Assembly (NCBI GenBank): GCA_002049455.2
Contig: KV919057.1
Location: 1 to 64,000, forward strand
Source: Porphyra umbilicalis
Taxonomy: Eukaryota > Rhodophyta > Bangiophyceae > Bangiales > Bangiaceae
DNA length: 64,000 nt
Reading direction: 5' to 3'
The translations under genes and the position numbers were made by a program. The notes under the pieces are model-generated. The model worked only from the letters and a program-made list of their open reading frames with translations, did no database searches and was not told where the DNA came from. Positions 21,479-34,335 of the stretch are shown one piece after another (positions within the stretch are counted from its first letter, which is position 1; the number at the start of each line of letters is the position of its first letter).

Positions 21479-22826
21479 GCTGCGTGAGGGGGTTGGCCCG
21501 GCGCGGCTGTCCGATCTTGTGGTGCTGGCCGTTTTTTTTTTTGAACGATGCGGTGGTACTGTGATGGTGCTGCCCACACCACGGTCGAGTTCCTGTGGCC
21601 GCTCCGCTTGGACCTCCCCGTGCCTCGTCGACGAGGAGCAGTCAGGCGGAAGGAAGTCTCCTTGTCCGTATTTGCTACAATTGTGATGTCGTCGACCCAC
21701 CCGAGGTTGTGTGGCTGGCTCCCCTACCCGTGTACTTGTTACGTGCATGGTCCCCGCGCATGCGCGGCCTGCTACCGCCGAGCGGCTGTCTCTCGTTGCT
21801 TGTGTTGCCTGCACCAGGCGGTGTGGCAAGGCTTGGTGTTGGCTGCTACCAATGCCTTTTGCTTGTCGTGGCGCTGGTTGAGGTGTTCTGCCGGCCCGCC
21901 TACGTGTTGGAGGCGGTGCTGGTGTTGACCGCGGATGCCTGCACCTCCGCGGTGGGTGCGACTACATGCGCTTCCTCCGCGGTCGAGGAGTTGCCCGCGA
22001 ATCTGTCTCTCCGTTGCTCTGCTACCTGGTGCTCTGTACATAGTCTTTCTCACTTCTTGGTGTGTTGCTCATTCAGTATTCTTTCTTATGGGTCGTCACG
22101 TTATTCTCCTTCGCATGTGTTGCCGGACGCGCATGGGCCTGCGGTTTTGATGGTTGGCTCGTTGCGCTGGGAGGCCGCCTGGCACGAAGGTGACTCGTTT
22201 TTTTGCTCTTCGTGCCTTCGGCTCTGTACAATTGCGATGAGCCGGCGGAGGGAGGGCCTGGTGGTGTGGTCTGTATATAGTTGTGCGTGGGGTGTTTCTC
22301 CGACAGGATGCATCCTGTACCATTGGTGTGCTTGCAGACAATTGCTAGCTAGTTTATATGGTCGATCTGCGCTGTTGTTACCACACTGTGGGTCATACAT
22401 ATATGGTTTTTTTTTCGAGGGGCCGACCGCCGACTATGAGCACCGTCAGTCTCGTCGACGTGCAGTCCTGTTGACGCATTGTGTACGGCGAGCTACGACT
22501 GGTGCCTGCGCATACCTGCCCATGACAACGAGGATAACTAGACCCGCCACACGCCTTGCGGCAGTCACTCGACCCCAACAACTAAAGGCACGAAGTGTAG
22601 TTTGCAAGTGCGTACAAGGCAAGGTAACAGAGGATAGCGACAAGCGGACAGCGGCAACAGGAAACGAAGCGGGCAAGGCGACCGATGGCGGCAAAGGCCG
22701 ACAGCGCAAACATTGAAAGTGTCCCCCCGCCAGTGCACGGGCCCACTGCAGTGCGTGAAGTTGCACTGATATGCCCCATGCCGGCCCCGAAATGCCGGCC
22801 AAGTAGCTGCCCGTTGCACCACTCGC
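21479..22826. other. Intergenic region between two convergent genes
   Basis: This carries the 3' UTRs of the SAP30-like gene (+) and the MED16-like gene (-). A T11 run lies near 21533. A frame open on the plus strand at 21595-22716 is Cys/Ser/Leu-rich, overlaps no recognisable domain and is not called as a gene. Confidence 0.4.
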
Positions 22827-25800
22827 CTACTGTGCCGGCGGCAACGCCTGGCCGGGCCGGAACACCCCCAGCAACGAGTGCCCGCAGCCGGGTAGGTCCA
22901 TCCCCCAAAGGTACAGCGTGCCCGACCGCCGCGGCTCCACGTCGCAGTGAATCTCAAACGCCAACCGCCGGAGCACCATCACCTTGACAAGATCGACGAG
23001 CTTTGGCTCAGGCACATCGTTCCCCGACGAGTCGACCGGCGCAAAGCGCACGTACCAGTGTGATGCCTTGTCGTTGAGGCACGGCCACACCGCGCAGTAC
23101 GTTTTGAGCTTTGTCGAATCACATTGTAGCCGCGATGGCCAATTGCTCCCGTCGAGCAGCGGCTTGCGCGTGTCGATAATGTGTGCAAACGCAACGAGCG
23201 GGACGACCATGTCGTTCTTCTGGCCGCGCACGTGAAGTTCGCCCGCCCAAACCTTCTTGAGTGGCCCGGGGGTACGCAGCGGCCCGCCATTATGGCCCGC
23301 CTGCGGCAGCTCGGCCGCCGAGTCCCCAACGACCATCTCCGACTGAACAGACTGCGGACCCTGGGACATGCTCACGCTGGTACCTTGCGGTGGCATGGTC
23401 ATCGGGCCCGCCGCCTGCGCGGATTGCTGTTGCTGCTGCTGCTGGATCAACTCCTGCTGCCGTTGCTGCATCTGCTGCTGCTGCTGCTGTTGCATCTGCT
23501 GCTGCTGCTGCTGCTGTTGTTGATGTTGATGATGCTGCTGCTGCTCCTGCTGCGTCCGGTATTGTTGTTGCCGACCAAACTGGGCCCCGAGCTGACCGGG
23601 CGTCGAGTCGGCCAAGCCCTGTACCATGCCCAGGTTTGGATGTGACGACGGCCGTCGAATACCAGCCATATCTCCCGAACTCATCCGCGAGCCGGGTTGC
23701 TGGACGAGGGAACTCGCGGGAGCGCTGCTAGCGACGCCCACACCAAGCTCCTGCACGCTGCTGGCACGCGGAAGGTTAGCAGGCCGCTGCGGGCCGCCGC
23801 TGGCCATAGCCGCTGCCGTCGCCGCTGCTGCAGCTGCCGCGGCTGCCGCTGACGCGCTCGGCGCCGACGAGCCCGTTGGAAGCCCGCTGCCGTGCACGCC
23901 GCTGGTAGCGGGGCTAGCCGGTGGAGCGCCACCCTTCGCCGGCGCCCTTCGCCGCTTACGCGTCTTGGCCGGCACCTGATCGACGCCGGCGGCACTACCA
24001 ACGCCGGTGCTGTTCATAGCTGAGGTGTCGGCGCTCATCGCCGCATCAGCCGCCGACGGTGTGCCGGGCTGCGACGGGGCCGCAGCCGCGCTCGTCGTCG
24101 GCGTCATGGGATCTGAGCGCTTCTTGCGTCCGCCAGTGGCCGTCCCGCCCCGGCCACGGCGCCCTCGGCCGCCCCGGGAGATGGTACTTGTAGGCTCGGT
24201 TGTGGACGAGGCCGTGCCCATCGGGCCGCTTGTGCCGAGGCCGCCGGGGACCCCTGATACGCCGGGGCCTGTCGGTCTGCTGCCGGGGACGCCAGGTGCC
24301 GCCCCGGCGCCGAGCACGCCAGCGCGGTCCATGGGCCCCCCGCCGACAGCACCTCCACCGCGGCCGGTCGGTGTGTTGAGCGCAAACTCAGGGCCAACAC
24401 CAACTAAACCGCTACCTCCCGGCGACGGCATTTGCGTCGACGGAGGATGCAGCATCCCACCAGGAGAGGCGTCTATGCTCCCCCCTCGATGCTGACCTGG
24501 GCCTGCCAGTCCCGCCGCCGCCGCTGCCGCCGCCTGCTGCCGCAGCAACACCTGGTGCCGCTGTTGCGCCGAGAGCGCGTCCATGGGCGTCGAAGGCTGG
24601 GAGCCCACCCCACCCTGTGGCGGCGGAACAGGCGGCGTCGGCGGGTGCCCACCCCCCGCCACCCCTCCAGTCGCTGCCGCCGTCGACGCCCTTTGCGCCT
24701 GCGCCTGTGCTTGCACTTGACGAGCGCGCGACAAGAGCTGCTGCTGCTTTTGGTGAAAGTCGTTCTGCATGTGGTTCAACTGCTGCTGTTGCTGCTGCTT
24801 CAAGCCCATGGCCTGGACCCTGAACCGTTGCCGCTGTTCAAGCGCCTCTTGCTCTTGAAGCGGCGCCGACCACTGGCCCATCTGCTGCTGCCGCTGCTGC
24901 TTTTGGCGCAATAACAGCAGTTGTTGTTGCTGCTGCTGGCCCAAGTCTCGCAGCTGCTGCGCGAACTCCCGCTGCAGCCGTTCCCGCTCCTGCGCAAAAT
25001 GAGCACGCAACTGCTGCGACTGTGCCATTACCGCTTGTGCAGCAGGTGTGGGATTGTGCGCCGCGGCAGTGTACGCCGCGCCGCCCACAGATGGTTGCTG
25101 CGACAACTGCCCAGGGGAGCGCCCGGGCGGGCCTTGAGAGTGTGGTCCAGACGCGGGCGTCGGTGGTCCCCGCGGCGGGCCACCGACCATCTTTTGCTCC
25201 AGCTTGGGCCCAGCGAAAGGCGGTCCGCCGCCGCCACGCGCCGCCGCTGGCGTCGCAGAGGCAACGGATGACCGGGGGCCTACCGCCAACCCCGACCCGG
25301 CGCCCTCAACAACCGGTACGGCCGGCAACAGGTCATACCGGTCCAAATCAAGGGATGGCACGCGCGCCCAAAGTCCACCCAGCGGGCTCTCCTCCTCCCA
25401 GCGGGCGGCCCAAGGGGCGGGCCCACCAGACACGCCCCCGGCCGTCATCTCGGCGGCCAGCAGCCCCGACGTAACACATCGGCGAAGGGGCGCCCACGGC
25501 GGCAGTGGCCGGCCCGTGACAACGTCATAGGGGCACCACTCCGCCGTGTCGTCAGCAGCGGTCAAGGCCGCCGCTTCGACACCAAGGCGACCCGCGCGGG
25601 TACGGGTTAGCAAAAAGCCCGCACCGGTAGCACTGCCACGCAGCCCCAATGCCCGTTCCGCCACCTCGATTCGCAGGCGTGGGTGGTTGCGCAGCGCCTT
25701 CGCCGCGACTGGGTGCCTCAAGAGCGCCGCCGCCAACGCCCGCACCCGCCCGGCGCGTTCTGCCGCCTGCTCAGCCGCACACGAGACGTCCCACAAGGCC

Positions 25801-28618
25801 GCGACCATGTCGCCCGCCTCAGCCGCCTCAAGCCGCACCCATCGCACGTCCCCGCGGTCACCGTACGCGGAATCGAGCGCTGTGAGCGCCGCGCACGCCA
25901 CCGCCGCGCTGCGGAGCTGCTTGGTCACCCGCGAGTCCTTGACCACTGACGTCGCTTCGGCGATCTCCCCATCGTCGTGGTCGAGGGCCACCCAGTCGGG
26001 GCCGACCAGGTTCGTGGCCTCGGGAGAACTGCGCAGGACCATTTGGTTGGCGCGACGAAGCCACACCGCGCACAGGGTCAACACCCAGTCGGCCAACGGA
26101 GCTGCGGCGAGGGCCAACAGGGGCGTGCGGCCCTTACCGACTTCCTCTGCGATGAGCGCAGCAACGTTGGCCGAATTACGCAGCTGCGCGCCCCCGTGGG
26201 CGCCCGACCCAGTCTGCCCGCTGTTGAGAATAGCCAGGATGCCCGGCGGTGCCGACGTCTGAATCGCAATCAGGGCGGAGGCAAGCAGGCGCCGCGCGGC
26301 CGTGACCGCCGCTGTATCCCCATCGACGGCGCCGAGGAGGCCGAGACGAAGGCCCTCAGCGGCATCGCTAGTGCCAAGTGTCTTCGCCGTGGCCGTCGCG
26401 CGCGCCTTACCACCGGCAGCCACCGCCGCAAGGACGTCCCACCCGCCGCGAATGCGAGCAAAGACGCCCTCTGCAGACCCGCCGGCGGCCGACCCGTTGG
26501 CTGCCGCGTAGGAGCGCGCCAGGTCTCCGTCCCGCAACGCCGCGGTCAGCGCCCAGGCAGTCACCACGCCATCACCGCGCAAAGCCAACACGACCGTACC
26601 AGACGGAGACAATAGCACGCCCCAGTAGGCGTGGTCCTCGTCCACGTCGCCCCCGTCACCGTCTTCCACCGATGGGTGAACGACGCTGACGGTGAGGGGT
26701 GACGACTTGCCACCGCCGCTGGCAATGTCCGCCGTGCCCCCAGGACTGCGCGCGCCAGCCGACCCCCCAGCCTTGCCGAGCGCTTCAGCCGCCATCGATC
26801 CGGCCGTGACGGACTGGCCGACAGTCTCCATTGATGTGCCGTCCAGAACACGGATCCCCCGTGCAGTGTCCACCGTTACAACAAACTGCCCATTCCACGT
26901 AACGGACGCCGCCGTGGCCTTGTACAAGCGCGCGTGGGAGCGCGGCGGTGTCTCCTCTGACGACATATACCGCAACCAGCAGCTGCCGGATTGGCCATCG
27001 GCACCCGCTGCTGAAGGTGGACCAGGCGCAATGTGCCCATTGGCCACCCCGTCAGGTCCGGTCAGCTTGACCTCCGTTTTGGCCCGCCGGCCAACAGGCC
27101 CGTCTGCATCTCGACCATTGGGCGTACCGGACCGAGGGCGCCCAGAGCCGTTGCCATTCTCCCCAACGCCTCCGCCACTGCCACCGTTCGCAGTGGGATT
27201 GCCGTCGGAGATGCCTTTCCCATGGTCGGCGACCGCGGTGACAGCACCACCTTGTCTGCCAGCCGCCGAGTCACCGGACCCGGGCCGGCCACTGTCCCCT
27301 CCACCGCCACTACCGACGCCAGCCCGACCTGCGGCTCCGCCGTCGGTGCCACCACCTCGGCCGTGGCCACCCGGCCCCAAATTGCCGTCTGCAGACCCAA
27401 CGCGCTTCTCAACCAAGGCACCAACCCGGCCAGAGCCACCGTTGCTGGGACCAGTAGCAGCCCCACCCCCTCCTTCTCTGCCTCCACGCCCCCGTCCCGC
27501 CGCCGGCGACCGCGAGTAGTACCACCGCGAGACGGTCCCCCGATCGCTCCATGCAAATAACGTGCCTGCTGACGGGGCAGTCAAACAAGCGATACACCGG
27601 CCGTCTTCCTCGGCCAGCCGCACCGCGCCGAGCGGTCGCACGTCGACGTTGCCAGACCGTCCCAGAAACACGTGCCACACGCAGATGCGGCGGGGGTCCG
27701 CCGTCGAAACAGTGACGACGGCGACGGACCCGTCACTGACGCCACCCGCCGCCACGGAACCGCAGCGAAGGTTACCACCAAACACTCGCGATAGGGACGG
27801 GTCCTTGTCGCTTATGGGCGTCCAGCCAAGGGGGCGCCTACGGCGCGGCGGACCCCCACTGGGCGCCTGCACTGCATCCAGCTCCTCATCCACGCGGAGG
27901 ACATGCAGAGCGCCGCTGGCAAGCACCGACACGATGGAGCAGCCACCTTTGGACCAGCCGACGGAGAGCACCGCCGAGTGTAGAGCCATGTTCTGCACGG
28001 CGACCCACACATTTGTTCGCCGGTCCTGCGAGCCACGAGTTGGACCAAAGATGCGAGAGCAGCAAGTTGGGGGGAGTCGTTTCAAGCCAGAAAAGAACAA
28101 CAGGCACAAAACAAAAGTACACCAGGAGCACGCCGAAAGACGGAACAAGAAGAGACAGTTAGACCGCGCTCGACGTGAACTGAGCACGCGACTCCCGCCA
28201 CCCTCGTATGGCTGACTCTGCCCACCAACGACTGAGCTCACAGCCCCACCCCTCCAATGGCATGACCTACCATTCCCCTGCTCCCTCCTCGCCCAGCACA
28301 CTCGATGCCTTCCCTCGGACGTACCTTGGCAATCCAGATGGTTAGCCTCGACGAGGCGTCGGCGACCAGCAGCAGCGGCGGCTTGTCTCGCCGGGGCCGC
28401 CATGCGACGTGCCGGGCGGGCGCTCGTTTGTTTGCAAGCAGCATCGTCGTCTCGGCCGGTGCGTCCGCGTGGAAGATGTGCACCGACCCATCACCACTAA
28501 TAACGGCGACCAAGTCGTCCGACTCGGACCAGGAGAGCAGCGAGTAGCCGAGACGATTGGCCACCGTTCCTGCCGCCGACAGTGGTCGTACCACGCTCGC
28601 GCTGTACAGGTGCTGCAT
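22827..28618 (-). CDS. MED16-like Mediator subunit fused to a MED25-type ACID domain
   Basis: Mediator links transcription factors to RNA polymerase II; MED16 is a tail subunit. Two exons fit, 28618-28325 and 28025-22827 (donor AAG|GTACGT, acceptor CGCAG|GAC, phase 0), giving about 1,830 residues. The N-terminus has WD40-like blades, including LLSWSESDDLVAVISGDGSV and LTIWIAK joined across the intron to DRRTNVWVAVQNM. A helical region ends at about residue 990 with RRCVTSGLL and WAARWEEESPLGGLWARV, as in the C-terminus of plant MED16. Then comes about 690 residues of Gln/Ser/Gly/Pro-rich linker with basic patches (KTRKRRR). The last 145 residues, from KKVWAGEL through GSNWPSRLQ to HSLLGVFRPGQ, resemble the MED25 ACID/PTOV domain. 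The domain pair sits in one exon, so mis-joining of two genes by a splice model is unlikely. The stop is TAG. Confidence 0.7.
23420..23575 (-). repeat. CAG repeat encoding polyglutamine (linker, distal block)
   Basis: Near-continuous CTG/TTG triplets on the plus strand give runs of up to nine Gln in the MED16-like protein, interrupted by Met, His and Arg. A second Gln-rich block is at 24715-25020. Such tracts are typical of Mediator tail subunits and are length-unstable. Confidence 0.9.
24715..25020 (-). repeat. Gln/Leu/Arg-rich coiled-coil block in the MED16-like linker
   Basis: The encoded segment alternates QQQ runs with Leu, Arg and Glu (for example RERLQREFAQQLRDLGQQQQ) and predicts a long charged helix or coiled coil, unlike the flanking Ser/Pro/Gly linker. 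Confidence 0.7.
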
Positions 28619-31600
28619 CGCAAGCGTGGCACGGGGACATGCACGGTCGGGGCGAACCAAGAGGCGAGGAAATGATGAAAAGGGTTGTTGCAGCGACGGA
28701 GAGCGACAATCTTCGTGCCGCGACTTGGTCTGGACCAGAACCGGGTGAGCTCACCTCCAAGACCAACTCCGCCCGACGTTGCCAGTAGCCACCACCACCG
28801 CCGGTCGGCGCAAGCGGATGGCACGTAGCGCCGCCCGGTCGCGCGCGGCAGCCGCAATGCAACGGCGTCAGAGCCACGTGTTCGCTCCACCGAAACGCCG
28901 TCTCGCCGAGCAGCCGTCTCCCTCCCACCCGCCCACTCGTAGACCTGGGCGGTCGGGGGGGCGGTCGCGCAGCCGCGCGGAGCGCGCGGCTCGCCCCCAC
29001 GGTCGCCGCGGCGACAGCGACAGAGGCGGGTGCAATTTGCCCGCGTCAAGCAGACCGCACGTTCGCAGGTGCAGCCGCGGTGTGACTAGCAGCAAGTCTG
29101 AAGAACGCGGACTCTGTTTTCAGCAATATGTGTGATCGAATTACTGATAAATTTTTATTTCCAGATTAGTCATAATCTATTGAGAACAATTTTCTCACAC
29201 ACATATTCTTCCTGCTTCAGGGCTTTTTGAGGGCAGAGAGCGCCTCTCATTGGTTCGTATCCACATGCCAGATAGTAAAGTGGGTTTCACAGCATCACAA
29301 ACCATATTGTCAATGAATATCTTAGTGAAGTAGTAAACAATATGATCTTTACTGAATTGAGCTCTTCTCGACACTGCCTTCTTGGCAGCAGGGATGTGAA
29401 AAAATGTGCGTCGCACGTACGGGGCTGGTCTCGCCTCATTGAGCCTGACAGGCCGACCAGTATCCGGTCGAGCTGATGACGAATTTGGGTGCGTGAGGGC
29501 GATTCCCCGTGGGGAATGGTCAGTCTCAGTGCGGGAATCCCCACTGGGAAGAGCTCGTGTGGGGGTTGGCCCGTAGGTGTGCCCTGTTGGTGGCAGCACC
29601 TGTGGTTCCGTCGGTACATTTTTCTTTTGGCTGTCGCCGCCAGCACGACGTGTTCAGCGTGCGCATGGGGTGTGTGGCCCAGACCCCCTGCACAGCTGTG
29701 CGCGCGTGTGTACGGCGCACCCGACCGTGCGTACCGTACAGTGCGTACCGTGCGTAGCCAGTGAGCGAGGAAGTGCCAGGGGCGCACTCGAGCTCTACTC
29801 CCCCGCCGCCTGTAGCGGCGCCGCTCGCGACCCCAGCAGAAGGTGGGCTCTGGGCCCCAGCTGCCCACAGCGCCTGGCCGCCCCCTTTGCGTAGGGCCCG
29901 GGGGAAGGCATGCCTGCAGGTCCCAGCGGGGGGGTCTGGCCGGCACGAGCGCAATGAGACAAACCGTCCAGATCAGCGCCGTAAAGGCCAGGGGCTTTCA
30001 TGAGTAAATGGCACTCCGATACAATGGATTGATATATTGCTATCTTCCCAATTTTGGCCGATGCCGTCGATGTCAAGAGGGGTGATCAACTGTGCGAAAC
30101 GGCCCGAGGACCATGCACACACACATTGCCGGATGTGAGAGCGATTCTCAGCGTGTCGTTATCTCGGCGATATATAACGATAGGCTGTCGTCGCTCCTGA
30201 GAACGCCTCTCAGCCATCCAAGATAACGATAGGACATGCACGTCCCATGGGCAAGCGATGTGAGCCATCCAATATCGGCCCTATATTGGGCTCAAAGGTG
30301 GCACATCTCTTTTCATATTTTCATAAGTCCGCATCCGGTTGTCCCCCCTCTCTGCTGCCCGGAATCGCTGGTGCCGACTCTATTGCGATTTATTTCCATT
30401 CTTTTCAAATGGGTCATCCCTGTTTCTGGCCTTGTCGATTGCGGAATGCGCCTATTCTGAAGAATGCTGAGCAAAGACCTCAACATCGACCCACCTCCCC
30501 CCCCCCGCGACCTTCCTGAAGTCCTCAACCAACCAGTCGGTATCCCCTGCCCTGCGATGATGACAATCGCGACGTCACGACTCTTTCTAAAACCACCACT
30601 TCCACGCACCATTTAGCCGCAGCTCATACCCCTCGACCAGCTGTTCCCCTCAGTCCCCCCTGGCTAATTTATTTCCGCATGCTTTGCCTGAGTACGCCCT
30701 GTTTGTTGTTGCTCAGAGACAGTACTAGCAACAGAAAGTCGTCCCTGCCGAAGGCCAATATTTCTTTTTCACAGAGCAAGGTCGCACTCGTTCTTTTTTG
30801 CACTGCGACCTCCCCCTTTCTTCGTCGTTGGCTCTGGAATTTTCTGGGCCCTTTGCGCTCGGAACTTGCCTAGCGCAGAGAACGGCCGTCGACCGGACGA
30901 GACTGGCGTGTCAGCGTCGTTAGTGTTTCTGGGAAACAAGCTGTACATGTTAGGGCCATGATCACCCCCATGATCCAGAGGGGCTACTATATAAATTGTG
31001 TACTTCATTCTCTTGTCTTCGATATCAATGAGGATTGATTGCCGGCACTGATGGAATGGGCACGAGACGCTTCTGCGGGTGTCGATTCTGGAACGCGTCT
31101 ACGTTGATGCCCCTGTCGCCGAGAACAGCGAGGACGCTGCTATGACCGGCCTTTTGAGTCACAAAGCGTAAAAATGCTTCATGTCTTTTTTGCCCTCCGA
31201 AGGTCACAGCAGCCAGAACTACCGCCACCTCCCCACTCCACCCTACCAGTCTGCACGCCAGCCTTCCGTGTGGACCTACATAAGAATCCCCTAGGCCCTT
31301 CACAGAGTGTCGACACGCCGTGGCTCGACGCCGGCGCCCACTCTGTAATCGAGGTGGCAGTTTGGGCGGCGCGTACGGGCGAGTATAGGCGGCTTTTGGC
31401 GCGCCTGCCGCCCCCCCCTTCCGCGCCAGCCGTGGCGCCGACGCTGTGGACGACTGCCGACAGCCGCCCGTCGGAGCGGCGGCCGTCAGCGCCGCCGCCA
31501 CCACCGCCGACGCGAAGCACCACCGCCGCGGCGGGCAGCTGAGGCCTGTGGGATGCCCCCGGGGGTCCGTGGCACCCCGCGACGGCCGCGGAGGTGGCAG

Positions 31601-31842
31601 CAGGGGGCGCCCCCCCGCCAGACGGTGGGGACCGGAGCGAGGGCAACGGGCCGGGCGGCTCCGGCAGTTGCGCGTCGGCACGGGCGGCGGCTGCGCGTCG
31701 CGGCAGCTCTCGCCGCGCTTCGGCCGCAGCGCCGCCGCCCTCTGCCGCCGCCACCGCGACGCGGCGGTCGCGCGCTCAAAGCCCCCGCCTCGGCCGGCCC
31801 CAGCCGCCGCTCGAGTAGCGACGCAGCGTGGCGCGTGGCGAC
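28619..31842. other. MED16 promoter side and gene-free DNA up to the hAT element
   Basis: 28,619-29,100 is GC-rich and should hold the minus-strand promoter. 29,100-30,640 is AT-richer and shows only scattered repeats, such as TGAGAGCGATTCTCAG (30137-30152) opposed to CTGAGAACGCCTCTCA (30197-30212), a possible small inverted-repeat element. 31,180-31,842 is GC-rich and continues beyond the hAT insertion at 36,127-36,190, so the hAT landed in a pre-existing GC-rich unit. No coding frame could be supported. Confidence 0.4.
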
Positions 31843-32693
31843 TAGGGATGTGCTGTCATACGGCCATCGAAATTACACTGACGTATTCCGCCTCGCCGCC
31901 GTCACCGGTGAACCGGTGTGACAGCCAAAATTGATGTGAGTATCTGAGAGGGCTACTGTTTCATGAAACACTGTCGTGTCCTCGCGCAATCTGCTCTTCG
32001 GCCACACCCGCCGACCTCGCCGCCGCCACCACCACCGCCGCCGGTCTCGTCCTCAGTCTGGTGCACACGACGTCGCCAACGACCCTTTTCTTGCCACCGG
32101 TACACCTTCCCCCCCCCCCCCCCCCCCCCGCCGCCGCGTCGCCTGCACCTCTACTTGTAGGAGATGTAAACATGTGCTCGCTTTTTGTACTCTACCCATG
32201 GCTCGAGTTCATGTCACCTTGACTGTTGTCGTTGCCGTCGGATCTGTGTCGCTTTGATCCTCTGATCTTTGCTCTCTCCCCCCTCCCCCCTACCCCCCCC
32301 GTCTCTTCATGCACCAGTGGGTTTCGCCCATCCCCCCTCTTCCTTGACCCACGCTGCCTCTCCCCCACCCCTCCACTATTCCTTCACTGCCGGGGGGAGG
32401 GGGGCGCGGGGTGGGATGCTGCGTGCGGTTGCCTGGGGGCTATTGGCTGTTGCGCGAAGGCGTGGCGGGCAAGGCGGCGGGGTACGCGGGGGTGGTGGTG
32501 GGGGCAGATAAGGGACGCAGATGCGGAGGGGGGCGCCAGATCGGGCTCGCAGAGGCGCGGGGTGGGGCGGCTGGGGCAGGCGGATGTGTTGCGGCGGGGG
32601 GGGGGGGGGGGGGCGGCTGAGTCGGGCGCGGAATAACTTGGCGGCGTCTTGTTCATTTTTCGCTTCTATCTTAAGACTTGTTTTCAACGGTCC

Positions 32694-34335
32694 TCACTCG
32701 TTGTCATCACCATTCACTACACCCTCAACTATCGCGTCAAACGCAGCCGGCGCTACCTCTTCAATATCACCTGCGTAATCTTCCTCTCCCGCGCCCTCGG
32801 TACCGTCGGCAGGAGCGGGGGGCGCCGCAGGAGCTTGGTCCACCGCAGCCATACCCAGTCGTTCCAAGAGCATGTGCTCCGCGCACGACCGTCCGTACGA
32901 CGCGATGATGTCCGCCCGCGCCAGTTGTGCGCTGTTAAACATAATCCTCGTCTGCATATCCGCTTTGGCAGGGTCGAGGCGGTTGCGAACCGCCGTGTGC
33001 ACGAGCTTCACCGTTTTAAAGGCCCGTTCCCCGCCAGCAGCCGACGGAGGAAGAGCAAAAAGCCGCAGAGCGACAACACGCAACGTGGGGAAAGGCTCTC
33101 CCACAAGCACCCACCACTGTGCGGGGTGCAAATCACGCCCGGCAAAGGCCAAGGGGAGTTGCTCTGCGTACGTCAAAAAAGCCGCCAGGTCCCTGGAAAT
33201 ACGCAGCGAGTAGCTGGCGTCGTCGCCAGCCAAAAACTCGACCGCCCTGCCCCTCAGAGTGGGCAGCGTCGTCCCGTCCCACTGCATTGCCGCCACCCGC
33301 TGGCGTACAGGACACCAAAAAGTGTCCAGATAAAACGCGAGGACCAAAAGGGGGTCCTGTATCAGCGAAAACCGACGGCCAAGAGAACCTTGGATGGATG
33401 ACCGCGCGGCTACCGGCAGCTCCGCAAACAATTGGTCAAGGCACAGTCGCAACGCCGAAAAAATGCCCACCGCGGACGACAGCGGTGCTGCGTCGGCTTC
33501 CAACACAGCGACAGATAACGCCAGGGCTTTCAGGAACGGCACACACTTAGCCAATGACGGCTCGGTGGTCGGGCTGTCCATGAAGGTCTCAACTATGGGA
33601 AGTATGCGGATGCGTGCCGCTGGGGGTTCATGTCAGTTGTCCGCCAAGGTGCGACGTAGCGCCAGGAGATTGGCCAGCACCGAGGTGATCGTGGCGGCCT
33701 CCCCCACCCAGCGAGTACGGCTGTAAAGCTCCAGCGACCCAATCTTGGCCCCGGCGTTGCGTAGCTGTTGCGCATTGCGTGCCAGCAATGCGCCTGCCCG
33801 CGTGCTGCGGGTGAAGAACACACCAACAGCGACGCTTTCTCGAAGAGCCGACTTAAACGTCTCAATCAGCGCAAGATCCTTTGCCACCAAGTTGCCCGCG
33901 TGGGCAGCGCACCCATATGAAAAGAGGCAGACCTTAGCGTCAACCGCTAGACGTCGCATGAGCCGCATCGGGGTTGGGTTGTCGGTCACCAATCCCCATA
34001 TCCAGCACAGCGCAAGCTGGTTCTCACGAGTGTGCCCTGGGTCAGCCCAATCGCTGAACGTGGCCCCGCCATAACGCGCCGCCAATCGCGCCTGTAGCCC
34101 TTGTGTCAGCTCCACCAGCAGGTTTTTGGCCGTCGAGCGGTCGGCGCCCAGTCGAAAAGAAGCCAGGTATAGCGCCAACGGCAAGTAGACAATAATATTG
34201 TAGACACCTTTATGTGTCACGCTTGTCATGCCGTCAATAGACACCCCACACGTGCGTGCACCAGGGGCTTTTGAATCTGTCACTTTCCATAGAATCTGAA
34301 TATACTCCAGTTGCGCTGACATGCACTCAGATTTG
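32694..34335 (-). pseudogene. hAT transposase, catalytic and dimerisation region with one in-frame TGA
   Basis: Reading right to left: SIDGMTSVTHKGVYN (first catalytic Asp region), VTDNPTPMRLMRRL with CAAHAGNLVAKDL (second Asp and the C..H motif), then TRWVGEAATITSV. At 33635-33633 a TGA interrupts the frame after RRTLADN. The same frame then continues without gap into RIRILPIVETFMD and a full hAT dimerisation segment (VGEPFPTLRVVALRLFALPP, AGGERAFKTVK). A 36-bp intron could in theory skip the TGA but is implausibly short. Either the transposase has a nonsense mutation or the stop is read through. An acidic tail follows and the ORF ends at 32694. Confidence 0.8.

Noticed and set aside
21595-22716. 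373-residue plus-strand frame between the convergent host genes
   Set aside because: Low-complexity Cys/Leu/Ser composition, no domain, and it occupies the expected 3' UTR space of two real genes.
31025-31842. Possible gene in the GC-rich block left of the hAT element
   Set aside because: Frames are Ala/Gly/Pro-rich on both strands with no conserved motif; joining across the hAT did not reveal a better frame.
33590-33665. Mini-intron (about 36 bp) removing the TGA in the hAT transposase
   Set aside because: GT and AG exist at the right phase, but the length is below what known spliceosomal systems normally use, and flanking sites are poor.
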